From a virus, in the IMG/VR virus record IMGVR_UViG_3300003797_000006, positions 1 to 35,220 of that record: a stretch of 35,220 nucleotides of DNA; one strand, 5' to 3'. A program made the translations under genes and the position numbers. Positions within the stretch are counted from its first letter, which is position 1, and every line of letters starts with the position of its first letter. The notes under the pieces were generated by a model. That model did no database searches, was not told where the DNA came from, and saw only the letters and a list, made by a program, of their open reading frames with translations. Shown one piece after another: positions 16,857 through 22,916 of this stretch.

Positions 16857-16970
16857 ATATGCTTTCGCAGGGGCAAGTTCGCGTAGCGGATAGCAGTAGT
16901 TTAGATACTTCAGGCTCGGCAGAGGCTCTACACGCCCTGGGAAGTCTGTCAATTATTTTTGGAGTTCAAT
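16857..16970 (+). other. GC-richer, potentially structured leader before the glycine-zipper gene
   Basis: About 110 untranslated bases follow the promoter. They look more GC-rich than the surroundings and can fold: CTTCAGG (16908-16914) pairs with CCT and GAAG at 16936-16944 around a two-base bulge, and CAGGG near 16868 can pair with CCCTG near 16935. GGAG at 16960-16963 serves the ATG at 16971. I cannot match it to a known riboswitch; it may be a regulatory leader or a small RNA. An ATG at 16859 opens a 37-codon upstream frame that runs into the next gene. Confidence 0.45.
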
Positions 16971-17375
16971 ATGAAAAAAGTCACCGCATCGATGTTTTTG
17001 ATTTTTGCCAGCAGTCTATGCCTAGCACAGGAAGTTGCCACAGTGGTCAACGTTCAACCCCGTTATGTCACCGTTCAACAACGACAATGTGAACAGCGTG
17101 AAGTAGTTCGTGATAACAGCCGAGGTGACACCGCAATTGGTGCTATTGCCGGTGGTGCGATTGGCAGCACATTGGGTCACAATAGCAATGATCGACTAGT
17201 TGGCGGTATTGCTGGTGCTCTTATTGGTGGTGCGATTGGTAACGAAGCAGGTCGCGACGGTGCTAGAGCAGAAGTGCGTGAAGTCTGCAGATATGTTCCG
17301 GTTACTATTCAGCAAGGTTCAACTGTGACCTTTAACTATCGTGGACAGGTGTTTACACAATCATTTGGTCAATAA
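16971..17375 (+). CDS. Exported glycine-zipper protein (17-kDa surface antigen-like)
   Basis: The 134-residue product has a signal peptide (MKKVTASMFLIFASSLCLA, cleavage likely after A19; no lipobox) and a central glycine zipper (about residues 58-95) with repeated G-A-I-A-G-G-A-I-G and G-G-I-A-G-A-L-I-G-G segments, as in the glycine-zipper 2TM / rickettsial 17-kDa antigen family. The C-terminus is a small beta-rich part. Such proteins sit in or at the bacterial outer membrane. For a phage this suggests a lysogeny- or infection-time change to the host envelope. It has GGAG at 16960-16963 and follows the 16822 promoter. Confidence 0.85.
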   Translation: MKKVTASMFLIFASSLCLAQEVATVVNVQPRYVTVQQRQCEQREVVRDNSRGDTAIGAIAGGAIGSTLGHNSNDRLVGGIAGALIGGAIGNEAGRDGARAEVREVCRYVPVTIQQGSTVTFNYRGQVFTQSFGQ

Positions 17376-17376
17376 T

Positions 17377-17571
17377 ATGAAAAAGTTTGAATATATTAAC
17401 TGTCGATTTTTTAGATCATTAAAACTAAGATTAAAAAATAAAACATATACAGTATATCGAAATAAACCTAATCGTACTTGGCATTTTTATGTGTTTGATA
17501 ATATAGGGAGTTATTATGAAGAAGATTATAACATCGATTTTAGTAGCGTTCACAGTTCTAGCAACATTTAA
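17377..17571 (+). CDS. Small basic hypothetical protein
   Basis: The 64-residue frame starts at an ATG one base after the upstream stop and is rich in Lys, Arg, Tyr and Phe. It overlaps the start of the next, better supported gene by 56 bases, which is unusually long for this genome, so it may be partly or wholly non-coding. No domain is recognised. Confidence 0.4.
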   Translation: MKKFEYINCRFFRSLKLRLKNKTYTVYRNKPNRTWHFYVFDNIGSYYEEDYNIDFSSVHSSSNI

Positions 17572-17836
17572 TGCTAATGCTCACGAGTGGCATCACGGTG
17601 GTTACTATCGTGGCGGATGCCGAGGCTGTGGTTGGGTGCCATTGGCAGCAGGGGTTGTTATCGGTGCTGAATTAGCTCGTCCCTATCCCTACATTGTAAA
17701 CGAACCAGTTTATGTTCAACCACAACCGGTATTTGTTCTGCAGCCAACATTGCCTCCTCCACCATACGGATATCACTACGAGCAAATTTTTGATTCGCAG
17801 ATCAATGCTCAAAGAATTGTATTGGTGCCAAATTGA
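17516..17836 (+). CDS. Small exported protein
   Basis: The 106-residue product has a clear signal peptide (MKKIITSILVAFTVLATFNANA, cleavage after the second A-N-A). The mature part starts with a His/Gly/Cys segment (H-E-W-H-H-G-G-Y-Y-R-G-G-C-R-G-C-G), has a hydrophobic stretch (A-A-G-V-V-I-G-A), then a Pro/Val/Gln-rich region. The pattern resembles small periplasmic or outer-membrane-associated proteins of betaproteobacteria. GGGAG at 17506-17510 precedes the ATG. Its stop overlaps the next TTG start. Confidence 0.78.
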   Translation: MKKIITSILVAFTVLATFNANAHEWHHGGYYRGGCRGCGWVPLAAGVVIGAELARPYPYIVNEPVYVQPQPVFVLQPTLPPPPYGYHYEQIFDSQINAQRIVLVPN

Positions 17837-18018
17837 AACCGCTTCCAGAATATGGATGGGGTACTTTTGCAGAAGAATGGGAAAGAATGAATACACCTGA
17901 ATTTGAAGAAGAACAAAAACAATGGAGTAGATATGCTGTCACTTTTACAGCAATACTCGCTGTGGTTGTTTGCATATTAAAATATTATAATTTAATTCCC
18001 CCAAATGCGCCAGTATAA
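17833..18018 (+). CDS. Small single-pass membrane protein (TTG start)
   Basis: The 61-residue product starts at a TTG that overlaps the preceding TGA (TTGA), which decides the start. A soluble acidic N-terminus rich in Trp and Glu (E-Y-G-W-G-T-F-A-E-E-W-E) is followed by one transmembrane helix (about residues 34-52). It is packed between an exported protein and a DUF2061 protein, overlapping the latter by one base. Function unknown. Confidence 0.65.
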   Translation: MKPLPEYGWGTFAEEWERMNTPEFEEEQKQWSRYAVTFTAILAVVVCILKYYNLIPPNAPV

Positions 18019-18218
18019 TGGAATCGCATAAAAGAACATTAGCAAGAAGTATCACATATAGACTTAGTGCTTGGATGTTGACAATTTTGTTATCTTATAT
18101 GTATACAGGCAATCTTTCAGAATCAACTGGATTTAGTACTTTCCTACATTTGATTCTTTCATTAGATTATTATATTCATGAAAGAATTTGGATGAAGATT
18201 AGTTGGGGTAAGATTTGA
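18018..18218 (+). CDS. DUF2061 membrane protein
   Basis: The 66-residue protein has the features of DUF2061: an R-S-I-T-Y-R-L motif before the first membrane helix (about residues 17-30), a short T-G-N-L-S turn, a second hydrophobic segment, and Y-Y-I-H-E-R-I-W near the end. DUF2061 proteins are small inner-membrane proteins of unknown function; some occur in sulfate-assimilation gene neighbourhoods. Its stop falls immediately before the tmRNA acceptor piece. A TTGACA/TATACA pair at 18078-18107 inside this gene might be a promoter for the tmRNA. Confidence 0.8.
   Translation: MESHKRTLARSITYRLSAWMLTILLSYMYTGNLSESTGFSTFLHLILSLDYYIHERIWMKISWGKI
18078..18107 (+). promoter_or_regulatory. Possible internal promoter for the tmRNA gene
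   Basis: TTGACA (18078-18083), an 18-base spacer and TATACA (18102-18107) lie in the DUF2061 coding region about 110 bases before the acceptor piece. The -35 is a perfect match but the element is inside a coding sequence, so it may be chance. Confidence 0.35.
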
Positions 18219-18230
18219 GAGTAATCTCAA

Positions 18231-18298
18231 TAGTAAGACTGTATGAAGTTGACAGAAAAGGATTCTGGACGCGGGTTCGACTCCCGCCAGGTCCACCA
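18231..18298 (+). ncRNA. ssrA: tmRNA acceptor piece (3' half)
   Basis: This piece carries one strand of helix 2 (18237-18242, 18249-18253), GGAC at 18267-18270, the T-arm GCGGG-TTCGACT-CCCGC (18271-18287), the 3' acceptor strand (18288-18294), a discriminator A and CCA (18296-18298). A 6-bp hairpin (18215-18230, TTGAGA/TCTCAA) sits at its 5' border and may guide processing; the exact mature 5' end cannot be read from sequence. Confidence 0.9.
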
Positions 18299-18388
18299 TA
18301 AACACATGTGGGTTTAAGTCCCAAGTGGTAGTGTTATAGACACATAGCGGCACAGCCGATACCTTTCAGATTTGAGTGTGTTTATGAT
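18299..18388 (+). ncRNA. tmRNA intervening segment (removed in processing)
   Basis: About 90 bases separate the CCA from the coding piece. Its ends pair perfectly: 18298-18306 (ATAAACACA) with 18377-18385 (TGTGTTTAT), which would stack on the acceptor stem and hold the two halves together before cleavage. In permuted tmRNAs this segment is excised. Confidence 0.85.
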
Positions 18389-18570
18389 GGGCCTGACCTG
18401 GTTTTCGACAGGGTCAAGAGTAATGAAATGGACAGTCCGGCAATGTAGAAGCCGTTAGGATTGGGGTGACCCGATCGAAGACACGCAAAAAGTAATCGCA
18501 AACGATTCACAATATTCCATGGCCGCTTGAGCCAAGGTGAGGTAACTATACCTTATTACCCAAAATAGTA
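18389..18570 (+). ncRNA. ssrA: tmRNA coding piece (5' half with tag frame)
   Basis: It starts with the 5' acceptor strand GGGCCTG and a D-arm-like segment ending TTTTCGACAGGG, as in tmRNAs generally. A 7-bp hairpin (18459-18465 with 18470-18476) is part of the pre-tag pseudoknot region. The tag frame follows, its stop codon lies in the loop of a hairpin (TGGC 18520-18523 with GCCA 18531-18534), and AGGTA/TACCT (18540-18553) forms part of a post-tag pseudoknot. Confidence 0.9.
18498..18530 (+). other. tmRNA tag reading frame, ANDSQYSMAA
   Basis: The resume codon GCA at 18498 sits in the conserved context AATCGCAAAC, and the frame reads Ala-Asn-Asp-Ser-Gln-Tyr-Ser-Met-Ala-Ala then TGA. The AND start and the AA end, which ClpX recognises in E. 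coli tags, are kept; the S-Q-Y-S-M middle differs from the E. coli tag (ANDENYALAA). Confidence 0.95.
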
Positions 18571-18599
18571 GAAAGGGCCTTGACGGGCCCTTTCTTTTT
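18570..18599 (+). terminator. Rho-independent terminator of tmRNA
   Basis: A 10-bp GC-rich stem (18570-18579 with 18586-18595) with a six-base loop, followed by TTTTG. It ends the tmRNA transcript and carries the -35 box of the next promoter in its loop. Confidence 0.92.
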
Positions 18600-18608
18600 G
18601 TGTATACT
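18580..18608 (+). promoter_or_regulatory. Sigma70-type promoter embedded in the tmRNA terminator
   Basis: TTGACG (18580-18585) lies in the terminator loop, with TATACT (18603-18608) exactly 17 bases further. Expected start near 18615, giving a leader of about 20 bases before the ATG at 18636. Confidence 0.65.
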
Positions 18609-18635
18609 AACTTTACTTTAACAAACAAGGTTCTT

Positions 18636-19337
18636 ATGAAAAAGACTCTTTTAGCAGTGATGTTTGGTATCGCACTATGCGGCGCAGTTAATGCCAAACC
18701 CGGCCAAGGTGGGGCTAGTCGTGGCAGTTTTAGTACTCCATCGAGTGTGCCACATAGTTCCCCTGGCCCTGTTCATCCTATCGCATCTCCTAGCCCACAG
18801 AAAGGTAGTTTTAGCGCCGCGCCCGCTCCTGGTCAAAAAGGTAGTTTTAGTGCCCCTGCACAGACTACTACTCGCACAACCACTACCGCAGTAAATCGAA
18901 CTTATACAAGTCGCTATGTTAGCCCCGGTGGCTACTATGGTGGTTGGGGTTATGGTTATCACTATAACAACGGATTGATGACTGGACTAATTATTGGCAG
19001 TATGATGCATCCATATGGTACCGTAATGTACACAGGTCCCGGTGCGTACTACAATAATGCTGTTCTGTATCCCGATGGTCGAGTGGTTAATCAAAATGGT
19101 TATTTGGTAGGAACCTATGCCGGCGGACAGTTCAATCCCGTCCAAAACGGTCCCATGGTAGCGCAACCTGCTCCTGCTGATGCCGGTGCTCAACAACCAG
19201 TACAGCCACAACCACAACAACCACAGGTTATCTATGTCGAGAAACCTGGACCTACAGCAGTGGAAGTCTTTGGCTATGCCATGGGTGGATTTTTGGTGGT
19301 AGTATTGTTAATTGCTTTATTTGGAATGGTGATTTAA
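18636..19337 (+). CDS. Exported repeat-containing protein with C-terminal membrane helix
   Basis: The 233-residue product starts at ATG 18636; earlier in-frame codons lie in the promoter. It has a signal peptide (MKKTLLAVMFGIALCGAVNA), a Ser/Pro/Gly-rich region containing three copies of a [RK]-G-S-F-S-[TA] repeat (about residues 29-72), a Gly/Tyr-rich middle and a Pro/Gln-rich linker, then a transmembrane helix at the very end (G-G-F-L-V-V-V-L-L-I-A-L-F-G). This is the layout of a periplasmic protein anchored in the inner membrane. I do not recognise the family. It is followed one base later by another membrane protein gene. Confidence 0.8.
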   Translation: MKKTLLAVMFGIALCGAVNAKPGQGGASRGSFSTPSSVPHSSPGPVHPIASPSPQKGSFSAAPAPGQKGSFSAPAQTTTRTTTTAVNRTYTSRYVSPGGYYGGWGYGYHYNNGLMTGLIIGSMMHPYGTVMYTGPGAYYNNAVLYPDGRVVNQNGYLVGTYAGGQFNPVQNGPMVAQPAPADAGAQQPVQPQPQQPQVIYVEKPGPTAVEVFGYAMGGFLVVVLLIALFGMVI

Positions 19338-19338
19338 T

Positions 19339-19635
19339 ATGTTGTTCATTTGGTCTTTGGTATTTTTCCTTTTTATACTTGTGCTGATGGTAGCAGTTTT
19401 TCGGAGGGATCAAGAAGTGATTTATGATATCGATGATGGTAGTGAAATTGAAACTACAGTGACAACTACCGTTACTACCAATCAAATAGCTACAGTGGGC
19501 ACTATCTATGCCTTCCAGAAACTTCCAGATGCTACTTGGTATGTTATTGATCCGGTAGATAGTCAAGAAACATCAGTCAATGCCAACGACGACTACTACC
19601 GCGATGCTGGTGGTAAAGTTTGGAGTTTGATGTAA
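19339..19635 (+). CDS. Small membrane-anchored protein
   Basis: The 98-residue product has an N-terminal transmembrane helix (about residues 3-21) followed by an acidic/Thr-rich soluble part (D-I-D-D-G-S-E-I-E-T-T-V-T-T). It begins one base after the upstream stop and ends one base before the next start, so it belongs to the same operon. Unknown function; topology suggests periplasmic or cytosolic soluble domain tethered to the inner membrane. Confidence 0.72.
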   Translation: MLFIWSLVFFLFILVLMVAVFRRDQEVIYDIDDGSEIETTVTTTVTTNQIATVGTIYAFQKLPDATWYVIDPVDSQETSVNANDDYYRDAGGKVWSLM

Positions 19636-19636
19636 T

Positions 19637-19924
19637 ATGAGCACCGAAGATGATAAATTCAAACACAGCAAACGTCTCCAAAAAGACGAAAACGCTGTTA
19701 AAAAACAAACTAAAATTGCCAAAGAACACGGTATGGCAGTAAAAGAACCACATAAGTTTGCCAAACATCATGCTATGAACTGCGGTAATCCAAAATGTAT
19801 GTTATGCGGTAATCCTAGAAAAACTTTCAAAGAACTAACCGCACAGGAAAAGCGATTGTTCCAGGATGCTGATACTCCTAACGATAAACACAGTAACGGA
19901 TTACCGCCTGAAGAAGAACAATAA
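19637..19924 (+). CDS. Small conserved Cys/His-rich protein
   Basis: The 95-residue, Lys-rich protein contains the core H-H-A-M-N-C-G-N-P-K-C-M-L-C-G-N-P-R-K (about residues 44-62), with three cysteines and two histidines that could bind a metal. I recall similar short proteins of unknown function in aquatic bacteria and their phages. The C-terminus is acidic. It ends the operon that began at 18636; a 138-base gap follows. Confidence 0.75.
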   Translation: MSTEDDKFKHSKRLQKDENAVKKQTKIAKEHGMAVKEPHKFAKHHAMNCGNPKCMLCGNPRKTFKELTAQEKRLFQDADTPNDKHSNGLPPEEEQ

Positions 19925-19926
19925 AT

Positions 19927-19963
19927 TTTTCCTATTTCAGTCATAGATACACTCATAGGAAAA
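19927..19963. repeat. Inverted repeat in the ahpC upstream gap
   Basis: TTTTCCTAT (19927-19935) and ATAGGAAAA (19955-19963) are perfect 9-base arms separated by 19 bases. No T tract follows, so it is not a typical terminator; it may be a protein-binding site upstream of the ahpC promoter. Confidence 0.5.
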
Positions 19964-19977
19964 CCCTATGAAAATGC

Positions 19978-20006
19978 TTGATCTAGGTAGTAAATACTAT
20001 TACAAT
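19978..20006 (+). promoter_or_regulatory. Sigma70-type promoter of ahpC-ahpD
   Basis: TTGATC (19978-19983), a 17-base spacer and TACAAT (20001-20006). Predicted start is around 20013, exactly at the palindrome that follows. Confidence 0.65.
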
Positions 20007-20012
20007 AATATA

Positions 20013-20028
20013 TCAGTGTTTACACTGA
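20013..20028. promoter_or_regulatory. Palindrome at the predicted ahpC transcription start
   Basis: TCAGTGT and ACACTGA are perfect 7-base arms around TT. Its position at the expected start site suits an operator for a dimeric regulator or a 5' stem-loop on the mRNA. No known OxyR-type spacing is apparent. Confidence 0.5.
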
Positions 20029-20062
20029 GTTAAAGTTTTTCATTATACACACAGGAGGAAAT

Positions 20063-20608
20063 ATGAAAACAATCGGCGATAAACTAGAACATTTCGTAGT
20101 TACAGGCGTTAAGCCAGGACAACCAGAAGATGCTTTCTTCAACATTGATGAAACAAGTTTCCCAGGTAAGTGGAAGATCATTGCTTTCTATCCCAAGGAT
20201 TTTACATTTGTATGCCCAACTGAAATTGTGGCCTATGACAAGTTGAATCAAGACTTCGAAGACCGCGATGCTGTATTGTTGACAGGTTCAACAGATAATG
20301 AGTTCTGTAAGATTGCTTGGCAAAAGAGCCACCCAGACTTGATCAATATCAAACACAATCAATTCGCTGATACACAGCGTGGTGAGTTGAGTTTGGCTGA
20401 ACAACTTGGTGTATTCTTTGGTCCAGCAGGTGCGGCACTTCGCGCAACATTCATTGTTGATCCAGACAACACAATCCAACACGTTACCGTCAACAACTTG
20501 GATGTAGGTCGTAGCCCAGAAGAAACTTTGCGTATTCTTGACGCACTTCAAACTGGTGAACTTTGTGCTTGTAACCGTACCGTTGGTGGCGCAACTCTAG
20601 GAGCATAA
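20063..20608 (+). CDS. ahpC: Peroxiredoxin AhpC
   Basis: This 181-residue two-cysteine peroxiredoxin reduces hydrogen peroxide and organic peroxides. The peroxidatic Cys is C51 in F-T-F-V-C-P-T-E, with the conserved F-Y-P-K-D before it and the supporting Arg in A-L-R-A-T-F-I-V-D. The C-terminus has C168 and C170 in E-L-C-A-C-N, the C-x-C arrangement of Mycobacterium tuberculosis AhpC, which is reduced by AhpD, rather than the AhpF-dependent enterobacterial type. ahpD lies one base downstream, supporting that pairing. A perfect AGGAGG (20053-20058) predicts strong translation. Peroxiredoxins are unusual phage cargo. Confidence 0.95.
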   Translation: MKTIGDKLEHFVVTGVKPGQPEDAFFNIDETSFPGKWKIIAFYPKDFTFVCPTEIVAYDKLNQDFEDRDAVLLTGSTDNEFCKIAWQKSHPDLINIKHNQFADTQRGELSLAEQLGVFFGPAGAALRATFIVDPDNTIQHVTVNNLDVGRSPEETLRILDALQTGELCACNRTVGGATLGA

Positions 20609-20609
20609 T

Positions 20610-21116
20610 ATGGCATTCATTGATTCAGTAAAAGGCGCATTGCCTGACTATGCTAAAGATGCTCGTTTGAACATTGATGCTGTATTGCTTCGTAGCACAT
20701 TGGACAAGGATGTGGCTATGGGCTGTGCTGTAGCCGCTTTGGCTGCTACCGGCAACGGTAAGTTATTAGCTGTATTGTTAGCAGATGCTCCTGTATTTGC
20801 TGAGTCAGCAATGACTGCCGCAAGCATTATGGCAATGACAAACAGTTGGTACCCATATGTTGAAATGGCCGATGACGCAAACTTAACGGGTTTGCCTGCC
20901 CAACTGCGTATGAACGCCATCGCTACACACGGCGGCACAACTAAGAGCAATTTTGAAGCATTTAGTTTGGCCGCTAGTATTGTTGGAAAATGTGAGTTCT
21001 GCGTTAAAGCACACTACGAAACATTGAAGAAGGAAGGCTACTCTGTAGAAAACCTTCGTGACATTGGTCGTATTGCCGCAGTGATTAACAGCGTGGCTAA
21101 AGTATTGAATAGTTAA
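20610..21116 (+). CDS. ahpD: Alkylhydroperoxidase AhpD
   Basis: The 168-residue all-helical protein carries the C-x-x-C active site C128-E-F-C131 with H135 (C-x(6)-H), and E116 in the preceding helix fits the proton-relay Glu. In mycobacteria AhpD passes electrons from lipoamide systems to AhpC; the position normally holding His between the two cysteines is Phe here. It follows ahpC by one base and is clearly cotranscribed. Its stop overlaps the end of a convergent minus-strand gene by four bases and no terminator separates them. Confidence 0.94.
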   Translation: MAFIDSVKGALPDYAKDARLNIDAVLLRSTLDKDVAMGCAVAALAATGNGKLLAVLLADAPVFAESAMTAASIMAMTNSWYPYVEMADDANLTGLPAQLRMNAIATHGGTTKSNFEAFSLAASIVGKCEFCVKAHYETLKKEGYSVENLRDIGRIAAVINSVAKVLNS

Positions 21117-21793
21117 CCACTATTCATATTACGATCGATTTCTGGATTATCAACTCTTAGATATCTCCAGTTATTAAAAAACTCTAGGGCCTTATCATCT
21201 GGTATTGGCCCTAGATTCATGATTGCACATACTCTTTTATATTCTGATAAAAACCCATTATCGCCTGTTAACATTAAATCTAAATCTATCGGTTTAATAT
21301 CTATATTACTCAATACCCAATCATAGTCTTCTTTCTCTTGCGGACTAATTTCCAAATGCATATATCTATTCATAAAATGCCAGTTTTCTTCTGACACCTT
21401 AATATAATAGTGATGTTCATTTATATTAGTATCAGTAAACCTAAATGAAGAATTACACGTTAGTTTCCAACCAGCAAAATGTTTACATATTACAAGGTTT
21501 TTATTTTCTTTTCCCCCGGGGATATCGTAATCATTTAATATATTACCCCCGAATGGCAATAGATGTGCTTCTTGCCCCCAATTCTTAACTTGGGATTCTT
21601 TGAATATTAACCATTTCCATTTTTCTTCAAAAGTAGAATTAACAGGTAAACAACCGCAACTACCTTGTTTCCATGGCATCTTGACATTATCTGACAATGA
21701 AAATAATCTTGTCATAAAATTTCCGCCAGTTGCTGGTAAATATGTTATAATGTGTAAATCGGTAGTAGTTTGTCTTATTCGAGTTAAATTCAT
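21113..21793 (-). CDS. Sulfotransferase-like P-loop protein
   Basis: The 226-residue product has an N-terminal beta strand followed by a P-loop-like turn, I-I-T-Y-L-P-A-T-G-G-N-F-M-T-R-L, similar in position to the PAPS-binding loop of sulfotransferases and to the N-termini of the 23478 and 24271 proteins (N-S-G-A-S-G-K-F and N-G-A-S-K-H-F). The rest is Trp-rich with no firm motif. It is convergent with ahpD and is AT-rich, suggesting independent acquisition. It may act on glycans or simply share the fold; the call is tentative. Confidence 0.6.
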   Translation of the reverse strand: MNLTRIRQTTTDLHIITYLPATGGNFMTRLFSLSDNVKMPWKQGSCGCLPVNSTFEEKWKWLIFKESQVKNWGQEAHLLPFGGNILNDYDIPGGKENKNLVICKHFAGWKLTCNSSFRFTDTNINEHHYYIKVSEENWHFMNRYMHLEISPQEKEDYDWVLSNIDIKPIDLDLMLTGDNGFLSEYKRVCAIMNLGPIPDDKALEFFNNWRYLRVDNPEIDRNMNSG

Positions 21794-21941
21794 ATATAGT
21801 ATTTAATCTACTGTTACATTTGGGTTAAAATGAACAAATTTTGCCCAATTTCTATAGACTATATTAGTAGAAATGCTATATAATATACACATAGTCATTT
21901 AATGACTTGTTTATTTTTAACTTAATTAAGGAATTTAAAAA
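21794..21941. promoter_or_regulatory. Divergent control region between the minus-strand gene and porin
   Basis: The 148-base AT-rich gap contains TATAAT at 21879-21884 with only a weak -35 (TAGACT, 21855-21860, 18 bases away) for the porin, a palindrome AGTCATT/AATGACT at 21893-21907 just downstream of the expected start, and TAAGGAA at 21926-21932 before the ATG. I see no clear promoter for the minus-strand gene. Confidence 0.5.
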
Positions 21942-22895
21942 ATGAAGAAATCTCTATTAGTGGCTGCTTTGTTCAGTCTAGCAGGTTTGGCAACTGCCGG
22001 CGACAATGTTGAAGTCTATGGCAAGTTGAATGAATATGTAAATAGTTACAAACTTGGTACTGCAACTGCGGTTACACAAGGTTACAACGATAGCAGCCGT
22101 TTCGGTGTCCGAGGATCTGAAGATTTGGGCGCTGGTTTGAAAGCAACTTTTATCGTTGAAACCAATCTTAACGCAGAAAATCCAGGCACTGCAAGTCACT
22201 CAACAACTACTGCTACTCCAACAGCATTAGGTGATCGTGAAAGTCGTGTTGGTCTACGCAATGACTATTTTTCTGTTGATTTAGGTCACGGTAAACAAGT
22301 TATCGGTCGCACACTAGATAACTACGATACATTCGGTAACTTTGACTTGTCAGCAACCAATGTTGTTCACAGTACACAAGGCCAACGATTGAGCAATGCA
22401 GTTTTCTTGACTGCTACTCCAATTGCTGGTGTTACTGCACGTTTTGAACAAGCAGAAAGCAATACTACTGCAAAAGCAACTCAAGCATATGGCGTTGAAG
22501 TTGCTAAGTTCGGTGCTAATTTGTCTGTAAACCGTTTGGACAACTATGCTGGTAATGCAACTACACAAGTTGCAGGCAAGTACACATTTGCTCCTACTGG
22601 TACTACTGTTCTTGCTTTGTATAGTAAAGATACAGTTGCTAATGTCAAATCAGTCGGCGAAACTGTTGGTGTAACACAAGTTGTTCCAGGTGTTAAAGCA
22701 TTGAGCGTTTTGGCTACTTATGGTAAGAAAGACGACAAGAGCGTTGCTAACAACGACTTGAAGGCTTTTGCACTAGGTGCTAACTACAGCTTGAGCAAAC
22801 GTACTACATTGCAAGCACGTTACATCAAGGAAGACTTCAAGGTCGCTACTGGTGATGTTCGTGAAGTTGCAGTTGGTATTCAACACAACTTCTAA
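21942..22895 (+). CDS. Outer-membrane porin (Gram-negative, betaproteobacterial type)
   Basis: The 317-residue protein has a signal peptide (MKKSLLVAALFSLAGLATA), begins the mature part with G-D-N-V-E-V-Y-G-K-L, carries the R-F-G-V-R-G-S-E-D-L-G-x-G-L-K-A motif of general porins, and ends in aromatic residues with a terminal Phe (V-G-I-Q-H-N-F), the signal for beta-barrel insertion by BAM. Alternating polar and hydrophobic strands continue through the length. It is somewhat shorter than typical 350-residue porins. Phage-borne porins are known (Lc of phage PA-2), where they replace the phage receptor and block superinfection; that role here is inference. A strong terminator follows. Confidence 0.94.
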   Translation: MKKSLLVAALFSLAGLATAGDNVEVYGKLNEYVNSYKLGTATAVTQGYNDSSRFGVRGSEDLGAGLKATFIVETNLNAENPGTASHSTTTATPTALGDRESRVGLRNDYFSVDLGHGKQVIGRTLDNYDTFGNFDLSATNVVHSTQGQRLSNAVFLTATPIAGVTARFEQAESNTTAKATQAYGVEVAKFGANLSVNRLDNYAGNATTQVAGKYTFAPTGTTVLALYSKDTVANVKSVGETVGVTQVVPGVKALSVLATYGKKDDKSVANNDLKAFALGANYSLSKRTTLQARYIKEDFKVATGDVREVAVGIQHNF

Positions 22896-22916
22896 TCAGT
22901 AATACTGATTCAAAAC

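Larger units (their letters stand above)
18219..18570 (+). ncRNA. ssrA: Circularly permuted tmRNA gene (two-piece transfer-messenger RNA)
   Basis: tmRNA rescues stalled ribosomes and tags the unfinished protein for proteolysis. Here the 3' acceptor half comes first and the 5' half with the tag frame follows, the permuted arrangement that yields a two-piece RNA after processing. GGGCCTG (18389-18395) pairs with CAGGTCC (18288-18294) as a 7-bp acceptor stem with encoded CCA; the T-arm is perfect. Long-range helix pairs join the halves: 18413-18417 with 18249-18253, and 18432-18437 with 18237-18242. A 9-bp stem in the intervening segment aligns the ends. The tag frame at 18498-18530 encodes ANDSQYSMAA then TGA. 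A strong terminator follows. All known tmRNA hallmarks agree. Confidence 0.96.

Noticed and set aside
16859-17092. A 77-codon frame starting right after the -10 box
   Set aside because: Beyond codon 37 it is the shadow of the glycine-zipper gene in another frame and its composition is not protein-like; kept only as a possible leader peptide.
18267-18298. tRNA 3' half (T-arm and CCA) as a tRNA gene
   Set aside because: No anticodon arm or D-arm precedes it at tRNA spacing; the matching 5' acceptor strand lies downstream at 18389, which fits a permuted tmRNA instead.
19927-19963. Terminator after the 19637 gene
   Set aside because: The 9-bp arms have a 19-base loop and no T tract follows.
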